A DNA stretch of 64,000 bases, taken from NCBI GenBank assembly GCA_022565595.1, contig JAIUML010000001.1:248001-312000 (forward strand), read 5' to 3'. Position 1 is the stretch's first letter, and each line of letters begins with the position of its first letter. Made by a program: the position numbers and the translations under genes. The notes beneath the pieces are model-generated. The model saw only the letters and a list, made by a program, of their open reading frames with translations. It had not been told where the DNA came from and searched no databases. This document shows, piece after piece, positions 56,656 through 64,000 of this stretch. This DNA is from Saccharospirillum sp. (GTDB taxonomy: Bacteria; Pseudomonadota; Gammaproteobacteria; Pseudomonadales; Natronospirillaceae).

Positions 56656-57081
56656 TCAAATAGCCCTGTTCAACTCCATGGGCTGAAATGATATTCCGTC
56701 TTTTAATCCTGCCGGACCGCTTTCTTCGAAGCCAAAACGCTTATAAACCGGCACAGCATAGAGTGAAGATCGCAGAGTAAAGCATTTCACGGGTGATCCC
56801 TCTATCGCTGCCATCCAAAGTTGTTTAGCGATTCCCTTGCCTTGGTGGGCTTCAGAAACAAACAAGTGATAAAGATGTGAACCACCTTTAATAGCGAGGT
56901 AGCCTACTATTGATCCGTCAACCTCATAAACCAGATTGAGACATTCAGAACCAGACACCCTTTCTGCAATGACAGAAAGCGCCTATGTCTCTGCAAACCA
57001 GGATGGTAGCTCGCTCATGGCGTCGTCCAGATAATAATGGGCGAGCGAACGCACCAACGATGCCAGGGTTACTAAACGCAT
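56656..57081 (-). pseudogene. GNAT acetyltransferase interrupted by an in-frame amber codon
   Basis: Two pieces of one acetyltransferase lie in the same frame. ATG 57081 reads MRLVTLASLVRSLAHYYL..ELPSWFAET to a TAG at 56985-56983, and the frame continues LSVIAERVSGSECLNLVYEVDGSIVGYLAIKGGSHLYHLFVSEAHQGKGIAKQLW to RFGFEESGPAGLKDGISFQPMEL. The acetyl-CoA loop HQGKGIA is intact. The joined length (141 residues) is near family size, slightly short at the N-terminus. A GTG at 56958 could start the C-terminal piece, but it would lack the first strand-helix of the fold. The start overlaps the end of the upstream membrane-protein gene. Confidence 0.6.
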
Positions 57082-57404
57082 GCCGTTAGCGAGAACACGA
57101 AAAGTATGAACCAGCAATTGGCTACCGCAATCATCACTTTGATCGCTGTCCGAGCGAATCTTGGTACATTGCTGAACCAATACAGGTAACCAATGACTAT
57201 CCATTGAACAATCAGCCACAAGAATGAGAAGTAAAAGAACCCTCTGTAACATTCTAAACCTGGCACGGTTAAATAGAGGTACCAAAATGACAGTACCACA
57301 CTCGTGACCAGGATCAATAGCGTCAGGCTGGAGAGCTTATTCCTCCACTCAGGATACTCTGTGCTCAGGAGTTCTTCTTTGAATTCAGCGAAATCTTTAG
57401 CCAT
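57072..57404 (-). CDS. Small membrane protein, unknown function
   Basis: 110 residues with a hydrophilic N-terminus (MAKDFAEFKEELLSTEYPEWRNKL) and three hydrophobic helices (about 26-46, 56-76, 85-108). A strong GGAGGG lies 6 bases before the ATG at 57404, supporting expression. No family recognised. Its stop overlaps the first codons of the broken acetyltransferase. Confidence 0.65.
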   Translation of the reverse strand: MAKDFAEFKEELLSTEYPEWRNKLSSLTLLILVTSVVLSFWYLYLTVPGLECYRGFFYFSFLWLIVQWIVIGYLYWFSNVPRFARTAIKVMIAVANCWFILFVFSLTACV

Positions 57405-58092
57405 GTAATCCCTCCAAAAAACTTACCACCCTGTTGATAACGCCGAGAACACTAAGCAAGCATTTTAGGTCAGGACTCCACATACAGTGTTGCTTCGACT
57501 GAGTTGCGATTGGCACAACTACCTTGCCACCATGTTCAGCCACTACCCAAGGGAAGTTACCCTTCTGGCATCCCTTGATTCGAAGCGCCATTTCAGCAAA
57601 AGGTCTCTGGTAAAAACCATCCATGCTATTCGTTATATCACGACACTCGATGTCAGGCTCTATTCAAACGGGTACTTAGGTTTCCACCTCCCGTTCTTGC
57701 GAATAAAGGAAGCTAATATTTCGACCATTTCGTTTGTGCTTTCTGGTGGAGCAGAGGCAACCAAGTGCTCAGGAAGGCGGGGACCTCAACACGGATCAAT
57801 GCACTTGCATCGGGGCACTATCCATCATGAACGCTACCGCCCATCCGGATACCTGGCAAACCAAAGGATCAGCTCTGTTGGGGTAGGTTTATCTGCCGAT
57901 CAGCGGTCTACACCTATCACTTTCGGGGGTCTGTTTCAAGCCTGCTGTCTTTGACGAACCTTGGCCATTCTGACCTTTACCTACCCTACCCCTAAAGTCT
58001 GACCCTGCTGGATTGATAAGGCTGAGAGCTGGCTCTATAGTCCTTGGTGTTTTCCTTTTCACTTTTCTGCTGACCAAAAAAAGGGGCTCTCC
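57405..58092. other. 688-base gap with decayed gene pieces
   Basis: No intact gene is recognised. The minus strand at 57624-57500 encodes FAEMALRIKGCQKGNFPWVVAEHGGKVV, which resembles the FPWLVAE-x-DGxVVGYAYA segment of phosphinothricin-type acetyltransferases but loses similarity after KVV. A 33-codon piece (ASAPPESTNEMVEILASFIRKNGRWKP) on the same strand near 57770-57665 looks protein-like but has no start and was not recognised. The plus-strand frame 57487-57954 lacks a convincing composition. Confidence 0.35.
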
Positions 58093-59070
58093 ATGTTCAA
58101 GGCATTGGTGATCGATAAGCAAGGCGATGAGCAAAGCGTTTCCATACAGGAACTGGACGAAGCGCAATTGCCAGGTGGGGATGTGTTGGTGCGGGTGGTG
58201 TGCAGTTCATTGAACTACAAGGATGCTCTGGCCATTACCGGCAAGGGGCCTGTGGTGAAGCAATTTCCAATGGTGCCTGGAATAGATATGGCCGGGATTG
58301 TGGAGCAGACCGAAAACAGCGATTTTAGCGTGGGTGATGCAGTGCTGCTCAATGGCTGGGGTGTGGGTGAGAGCCATTTTGGAGGCCTGGCAGAGAAGGC
58401 TCGAGTTGCAACCGGCTGGCTGATACCGCAGCCTGCTGGATTTACAGCAATTCAATGCATGGCAATTGGTACAGCGGGCTACACCGCCATGCTGGCGGTG
58501 ATGGCACTTGAGCGACAGGGCGTTACGCCTGATCAAGGCAAGGTGCTGGTAACCGGGGCCAACGGTGGAGTGGGCAGTTATTCGGTAGCACTATTGGCCA
58601 GGCTGGGGTACAGCGTGGTGGCTTCTACCGGTCGGCCAGAAGAGGAAGCCTATCTAAAGAGTCTGGGTGCACAGGAAATTATTCATCGAGACACCCTGTC
58701 TGAGCCTGGTCGTCCGCTGGCTCGAGAGCGCTGGGCGGGGGCTGTAGATTCGGTAGGCAGCCATACCCTGGCCAATGTACTGGCCTCTACACGCTATGGT
58801 GGCTCAGTGGCAGCCTGTGGCCTGGCTCAGGGTATGGATTTACCAACGACCGTAGCTCCCTTTATTTTGAGGGGCGTGACCCTGGCAGGTATCGATAGCG
58901 TCATGCAGCCAAAGGCACGTCGCATCGAGGCCTGGCAGCGTTTGAGCGAATTGCTGGAACCAGGCCAACTGGATGCCATTACGCAAACGGTAGGGCTGGA
59001 TCAGGCAGTCGAGAAGGCCAATGCCCTGCTGCAAGGCACCATTCGCGGTCGAGTTGTTGTTGAACTTTAA
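58093..59070 (+). CDS. acuI: AcuI/YhdH-family acrylyl-CoA reductase (NADPH)
   Basis: A 325-residue medium-chain reductase without zinc. Signatures: SSLNYKDALAITGKGPVVKQFPMVPGIDMAG, GWGVGESHFGGLAEKARV, MAIGTAGYTAMLAV, the NADPH motif VTGANGGVGSYSVALLARLGY with STGRPEE, and GGSVAACGLAQGMDLPTTVAPFILRGVTLAGIDSVM. AcuI reduces toxic acryloyl-CoA to propionyl-CoA, for example in marine DMSP or 3-hydroxypropionate metabolism. Related YhdH enzymes in non-DMSP degraders have the same sequence pattern, so the physiological role is inferred. It overlaps convergent rlmB by 4 bases. Confidence 0.92.
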   Translation: MFKALVIDKQGDEQSVSIQELDEAQLPGGDVLVRVVCSSLNYKDALAITGKGPVVKQFPMVPGIDMAGIVEQTENSDFSVGDAVLLNGWGVGESHFGGLAEKARVATGWLIPQPAGFTAIQCMAIGTAGYTAMLAVMALERQGVTPDQGKVLVTGANGGVGSYSVALLARLGYSVVASTGRPEEEAYLKSLGAQEIIHRDTLSEPGRPLARERWAGAVDSVGSHTLANVLASTRYGGSVAACGLAQGMDLPTTVAPFILRGVTLAGIDSVMQPKARRIEAWQRLSELLEPGQLDAITQTVGLDQAVEKANALLQGTIRGRVVVEL

Positions 59071-59831
59071 TCGACACTTCTCTGGCGGGTGGCTTCGTAC
59101 AGACAAACACCCGCCGCTACAGAAACGTTCAAGCTGCTCACCTGCCCCGCCATGGGAATTTTGAACAAGGCGTCACAGGTCTCGCGTGTTAACCGGCGCA
59201 AGCCTTTGCCTTCCGCGCCCATTACGATGGCCAGTGGGCCTTTGAGGTCTGTTTCGGCAAGGGTGGCGGTGGCTTCACCTGCAGCACCGTATACCCAAAC
59301 GCCAGCCTGTTTAAGCTGATCCAGGGTGCGAGCAAGATTGGTGACCACAACAAAGGGCACACTTTCGGCTGCACCACTGGCAACCTTCACAGCTGTAGCC
59401 GATAAGCTACCGGATTTATCCTTGGGCACGATGACAGCGTCCACCCCGAAGGCATCGCTGCTGCGCAGGCAAGCACCGATGTTGTGCGGGTCGGTGACGC
59501 CATCCAGAACCAGCAACAATGCCGGCTTGTTCAGGCCAGCGACAAGGGCTTCCAGGTCGGCTTCGCTCATGACCGGGGCGGCCAGAGTCAGCATCAGCAC
59601 GCCCTGGTGCCGCGCCTCGTTACCGGCTTCGCGTTGAACAATGCGATCGAATTCTGCCCGGTTCAGCCAGCGGCTTTTCAAGCCGCGCTCACCGGTCATG
59701 TCAACAAGGCGCTGAATGCGCTGGTCCTGACGGCCTTTTAGAAACACCACCTCACGCACCCGGTCAGCATGGTGTTCCAGAGCGCTTTGGCAGGCGTGGA
59801 TGCCGTAGATCCATTGGGATGGCTCAGACAT
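59067..59831 (-). CDS. rlmB: 23S rRNA (guanosine-2251-2'-O)-methyltransferase RlmB
   Basis: A 254-residue SPOUT/SpoU methyltransferase. N-terminal substrate-binding domain (1-80, YGIHACQSALEHHADRVREVVFLKG) and a trefoil-knot domain with LDGVTDPHNIGACLRSSDAFGVDAVIVPKDKS, IVMGAEGKGLRRLTRETCD and IPMAGQVSSLNVSVAAGVCLYEA. It methylates the ribose of G2251 in the ribosomal P-loop. It lies 20 bases after rnr in the conserved rnr-rlmB arrangement. Confidence 0.97.
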   Translation of the reverse strand: MSEPSQWIYGIHACQSALEHHADRVREVVFLKGRQDQRIQRLVDMTGERGLKSRWLNRAEFDRIVQREAGNEARHQGVLMLTLAAPVMSEADLEALVAGLNKPALLLVLDGVTDPHNIGACLRSSDAFGVDAVIVPKDKSGSLSATAVKVASGAAESVPFVVVTNLARTLDQLKQAGVWVYGAAGEATATLAETDLKGPLAIVMGAEGKGLRRLTRETCDALFKIPMAGQVSSLNVSVAAGVCLYEATRQRSVD

Positions 59832-59851
59832 TAAATATCCTTTGCAAAAAA

Positions 59852-62239
59852 TCAGCGCTTCTTGCGCGCTTTGCGTCGCCCGCCCGAACCGGCCTTTTTC
59901 CGGCCTCCAGCCTTCTCGGTCTCTACGCCCGTCTTCTCGGGCGAGCGGCTGCGCGCCTTGGAGCCGCGAACGGAACCAGGCCGTGCGTGTTTGTGCACCA
60001 GGTCGCCCGCCAGTTCGAAGTCGATCTTGCGATCGTCCAGGTCGACTCGTACTACCCTCACTTCCAGACGGTCGCCGAGACCGTAACTGACGCGGGTGCG
60101 CTCGCCAATCAGGCGGTGTGACGTCTCATCCAGTTGGTAGTAGTCGCTCTGCAGTGAGGAGACATGCACCAGGCCGTCGACGTAGGCATCATCGAGCTGC
60201 ACAAAGAGGCCGAAGTTGGTGACAGAAGACACCATGCCCCAGAACACTTCACCAACATGCTCTTTCATGTATTCGCACTTGAGCCAGGCAATCACATCCC
60301 AGGTGGCTTCGTCGGCACGGCGCTCGGTCATCGAGCAGTGCTCCCCGAGTTGCAGCATGGCATTGAAGTCGTAGGGGTAAATGCGGGCCTTATCGAGCTT
60401 CGGTGCGCCTTTCACTCGTTTTACCAGAGGAGTGCGCTTACCGGAACGAATCACACTGCGAATGGCACGGTGTATCAGCAAATCGGCATAACGGCGAATC
60501 GGCGAGGTAAAGTGAGTGTAGGCGTCGAACGCCAAGCCAAAGTGGCCGATGTTTTCTGGCTGATAGACCGCCTGATTCATCGAACGCAACAGCATGGTCT
60601 GGATCAACGGAAAGTCTTCCCGCTTTTTAATCTGGTTCATCAGCGTCTGGTAGTCTTTCGCGTGGGGCTTGTCGCCGCCTTTCAGGTCGAGCCCTAGTGT
60701 GCCCAGATACTGGCGCAGCTTTTCCAGCCGCTCGGTAGCCGGAACATCGTGCACCCGATACAGGCAAGGAATTTCCAGCTGATGAATAAAATCAGCCGTG
60801 CAGACGTTGGCCGCCAACATGCACTCTTCAATTAGACGATGGGCGTCGTTGCGCTCGTAGGGCACGATGCGCTCGATCTTGCGGTCCTTGTCGAAGACGA
60901 TGCGTGTTTCGGTGGTTTCGAAATCAATGGCACCCCGTTTGCGGCGCTGGTACTGCAGTATCTTGAACAGTTCACGCAGTGTATTCAGGTTGGTCAGTAC
61001 GGGTTTGCCAAACTCCTGCTCAATACTGACGCGCGCCTCCTGAGCGGTTTCAGGCTCGAGCAGTGGGCCTACAATGGTGTAGGTCAGGCGGGCCTGAGAG
61101 TTGATTACCCCTTCGTAAAACCGGTAGCTCTCCAGATCGCCGCGGGCGCTGATGGTCATTTCACACACCATGGTCAACCGGTCGACTTTTGGCTTCAAGG
61201 AGCACAAGCCGTTGGAGAGCACTTCCGGCAACATGGGGATGACCTGCTCGGGGAAGTAAACCGAGGTGCCTCGGTTGCGTGCTTCAACATCCAGAGGGTC
61301 GCCAACTTCCACATATTGCGAAACATCGGCAATGGCAACATACAAACGCCAGCCGCCGTCTTTGACTGATTCGGCAAGGATGGCATCGTCGAAATCGCGG
61401 GCGTCTTCTCCGTCGATGGTGACAAAGGGCTTTTTACGCAGGTCGACCCGGTTTTCCTTGTCCGCTTCGGCGACGGTCTCGTTCAGCTCAGCAATCTGCT
61501 CTTCGACTTCGAAGGGCCATTCATGAGGGATCTCGTAGCTGCGCAGCGCTATGTCGATTTCCATGCCCGGAGCCATATGTTCACCCAGCACTTGGGTGAT
61601 CTTGCCGACGGGCTGACGACGGAACTGGGGTTGGTCGATAATACTGACGACGACAATATCGCCTTCATTGGCACCGGCGTCGTTGCCTGGGCGAATGAGA
61701 ATATCGTGGCTGATGCGTCGATTCTCGGGAGAGACCAGACCGATACCACCCTCGTTCATAAAACGGCCTACCACCTCGACGGTATTGCGTTCGAGCACTT
61801 CGGTGATGATGGCTTCTATACGGCCACGGTGGTCGCGTTCGCCTTTGCGGGCGAGGACGATGTCACCATGGAAGCAGGCGCGCATTTGACGGTGGCTGAG
61901 CACGTAGTCCTTGCCGCCCTGTTCGGGGATCAGGAAGCCGAAGCCGTCCGGGTGGCCTTGCACTCGACCTTTGATGAGGTCCATCTTGTTGATCAGACCA
62001 AAGGCGCCTTTGCGGGAGCACAGCAACTGCCCATCGCGAACCATGGCGATAAGGCGGCGACGCAGCGCTTCGATGTCGTCTTCGCTGCTGAGCCCCAGTT
62101 CTTCACAGAGCTCCGGGTGGGTAGCCGGGCCCTGGCGGTTGTCGAGATGGGTACTGATAAACTCCCGACTGGGTATGGGGTTTTCGTACTTTTCAGCTTC
62201 CCGGTTAAAGTTCGGGTCAGCGGGTTTCCGTTTACTAAT
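59852..62239 (-). CDS. rnr: Ribonuclease R, apparently initiated at an ATT codon
   Basis: 795 residues counted from an ATT at 62239-62237. N-terminal HTH/winged domain (NREAEKYENPIPSREFISTHLDNRQGP; EALRRRLIAMVRDGQL), cold-shock domains, RNB catalytic domain with the Asp cluster GEDARDFDDAI, S1 domain (about 640-725) and a basic Lys/Arg tail. It degrades structured RNA 3'-5'. The first in-frame ATG (62044) would delete 65 residues that are conserved in the family. No ATG, GTG or TTG occurs between that point and the in-frame TGA at 62245-62243. AAGGA lies 8 bases before the ATT and a TATAAT box 50 bases upstream, so ATT is the best start. Followed by rlmB. Confidence 0.93.
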   Translation of the reverse strand: MSKRKPADPNFNREAEKYENPIPSREFISTHLDNRQGPATHPELCEELGLSSEDDIEALRRRLIAMVRDGQLLCSRKGAFGLINKMDLIKGRVQGHPDGFGFLIPEQGGKDYVLSHRQMRACFHGDIVLARKGERDHRGRIEAIITEVLERNTVEVVGRFMNEGGIGLVSPENRRISHDILIRPGNDAGANEGDIVVVSIIDQPQFRRQPVGKITQVLGEHMAPGMEIDIALRSYEIPHEWPFEVEEQIAELNETVAEADKENRVDLRKKPFVTIDGEDARDFDDAILAESVKDGGWRLYVAIADVSQYVEVGDPLDVEARNRGTSVYFPEQVIPMLPEVLSNGLCSLKPKVDRLTMVCEMTISARGDLESYRFYEGVINSQARLTYTIVGPLLEPETAQEARVSIEQEFGKPVLTNLNTLRELFKILQYQRRKRGAIDFETTETRIVFDKDRKIERIVPYERNDAHRLIEECMLAANVCTADFIHQLEIPCLYRVHDVPATERLEKLRQYLGTLGLDLKGGDKPHAKDYQTLMNQIKKREDFPLIQTMLLRSMNQAVYQPENIGHFGLAFDAYTHFTSPIRRYADLLIHRAIRSVIRSGKRTPLVKRVKGAPKLDKARIYPYDFNAMLQLGEHCSMTERRADEATWDVIAWLKCEYMKEHVGEVFWGMVSSVTNFGLFVQLDDAYVDGLVHVSSLQSDYYQLDETSHRLIGERTRVSYGLGDRLEVRVVRVDLDDRKIDFELAGDLVHKHARPGSVRGSKARSRSPEKTGVETEKAGGRKKAGSGGRRKARKKR

Positions 62240-62280
62240 AACTCAATTCCTTACGGTTTTTCGATGTGATAGCAGATATG

Positions 62281-62320
62281 GCGGCCATTATAGCGCATTC
62301 CATGATCAACAAGCGATTCG
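62281..62320 (-). promoter_or_regulatory. Probable sigma-70 promoter of rnr-rlmB
   Basis: On the minus strand a consensus TATAAT (62292-62287) is preceded at 17 bases by CGCTTG as a weak -35 element. Transcription would start near 62280, giving a leader of about 40 bases that contains AAGGAATTGAGTT directly before the ATT start. It lies between the purA terminator and rnr. Confidence 0.65.
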
Positions 62321-62323
62321 GGG

Positions 62324-62355
62324 GAGGAAAAAATGGCACGGCGGTCGCCGTGCCA
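62324..62355 (-). terminator. Intrinsic terminator after purA
   Basis: The stem TGGCACGGCG / CGCCGTGCCA (62334-62355 region) is followed on the minus strand by ATTTTTTCC. It begins about 16 bases beyond the purA stop and separates hisZ-purA from the rnr-rlmB transcript. Confidence 0.88.
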
Positions 62356-62370
62356 GGAGGGTTCACCAAC

Positions 62371-63669
<1,299 letters not shown>

Positions 63670-64000
63670 TCAGTTTGCCTGTTGTGTAGAGAGAGTTTTG
63701 ACAATCCAATGACCGTCATGCTTGATCAATTCGCGGTCACAGCCCAGCTCAGCCAGATGTTCCTGGTCGGCAAAAGACTGTACAACGCGTTCGCCCTGTT
63801 GACGCAGTTCTGCGATGGTCGCGCTCAGTTCGGCATCTGGCTCGGCCGGGGCGCGAATGCCAGGGGCTTCTTGCCAACGAAGCGTGGTTTGACTGGCGAG
63901 AATCTTTAAATCGCTCGAAAAGCCTGTTGCTGGTCGAGCTCGACCAAAGACTTTGCCGGTTGAATCATAACGCCCGCCCTTGGCCACGGCCTGGCCAAAG
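63670..64000 (-). CDS. hisZ: ATP phosphoribosyltransferase regulatory subunit HisZ, C-terminal part (cut by window edge)
   Basis: About 110 C-terminal residues are visible. The motif GGRYDSTGKVFGRARPATGFSSDLK is the class II aaRS-like motif of HisZ, the HisRS paralog that activates the short form of HisG in histidine synthesis. The tail ends DGHWIVKTLSTQQAN. The hisZ-purA order, with rnr-rlmB next, is the usual gammaproteobacterial hflKC-hisZ-purA neighbourhood. The N-terminus lies outside the window. Confidence 0.9.
   Translation of the reverse strand, partial: FGQAVAKGGRYDSTGKVFGRARPATGFSSDLKILASQTTLRWQEAPGIRAPAEPDAELSATIAELRQQGERVVQSFADQEHLAELGCDRELIKHDGHWIVKTLSTQQAN

Noticed and set aside
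49644-57404. Integron cassette array
   Set aside because: The run of small same-strand genes suggested cassettes, and GTTAGAT at about 49850 looks like a core site, but no repeated attC sites or integrase gene were found.
57487-57954. 155-codon plus-strand frame upstream of acuI
   Set aside because: No family signal, odd composition and poor start; more likely non-coding or decayed sequence.
61523-62269. 248-codon open frame opposite rnr
   Set aside because: Antisense of the conserved RNase R reading frame; no protein family signal, and it arises from GC-biased third positions.
62270-62370. tRNA gene between purA and rnr, as in some pseudomonads
   Set aside because: The gap is about 100 bases and is fully explained by the purA terminator and the rnr promoter; no cloverleaf is possible.

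Overview
This 64-kb window is a chromosomal segment of a free-living gammaproteobacterium. Base composition is about 55% GC by eye. The gene content (two TRAP transporter systems, vanAB, PntAB, Kbl/Tdh, RimO, the hisZ-purA-rnr-rlmB block) and the long intergenic palindromes fit a marine or saline Oceanospirillales-type bacterium of the Saccharospirillum/Reinekea sort. That placement is an inference from gene content; no rRNA gene is present. Almost all genes look vertically inherited. No phage, insertion sequence, CRISPR array, tRNA or rRNA gene was recognised.

Layout. 0-1.2 kb: end of a TRAP transporter operon (dctP, start of dctQ). 1.5-6.4 kb: rimO, then a LysR regulator divergent from frmA, and frmB (glutathione-dependent formaldehyde oxidation), with two palindromic repeats between frmA and frmB. 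6.5-9.1 kb: two lipoproteins, a BaiN/YhiN flavoprotein and a broken methyltransferase. 9.2-12.4 kb: vanB and vanA (vanillate O-demethylase) divergent from a GntR/FCD regulator, with three GGATCC-centred operator-like sites. Demethylation of vanillate releases formaldehyde, which frmAB would detoxify. 12.4-16 kb: a lipase-like hydrolase, a CPBP membrane protease, a stand-alone Hen1-like RNA methyltransferase and a DUF2892 membrane protein. 16-19.3 kb: a two-gene transmembrane electron-transfer operon, consisting of a ferric-reductase-like haem/FAD/NAD protein translationally coupled to an exported cytochrome b5 protein with four FMN-binding repeats. 19.5-24.7 kb: drug-efflux MFS, two PLP enzymes, an Lrp/AsnC regulator and an exported protein. 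24.7-28.2 kb: kbl-tdh-marC threonine catabolism operon and a DUF1566 protein. 28.7-33.8 kb: a small coiled-coil protein, an MFS protein and a second TRAP system (dctQM facing dctP). 34.3-40.3 kb: pntAB, an orphan antitoxin-like protein, a FabH-like synthase, two palindromic repeats and cnoX. 40.5-48 kb: an M16 protease, a degenerate histidine-kinase-like membrane protein and deoCAB. 48-58 kb: a more accessory stretch of small genes (SMR exporter, monooxygenase, GNATs, matrixin protease, metY, GGDEF protein, DUF1801, DUF3291, MarR) with several decayed genes. 58-64 kb: acuI, then rlmB, rnr, purA and hisZ.

Points that stand out: (1) ribonuclease R appears to start at an ATT codon, with promoter and Shine-Dalgarno in place; (2) the b5/tetra-FMN electron carrier operon; (3) a Hen1-type methyltransferase with its complete metal-binding set but no visible Pnkp partner; (4) two families of long intergenic inverted repeats, found as adjacent pairs at two loci; (5) decayed genes, including an acetyltransferase interrupted by an in-frame amber codon.
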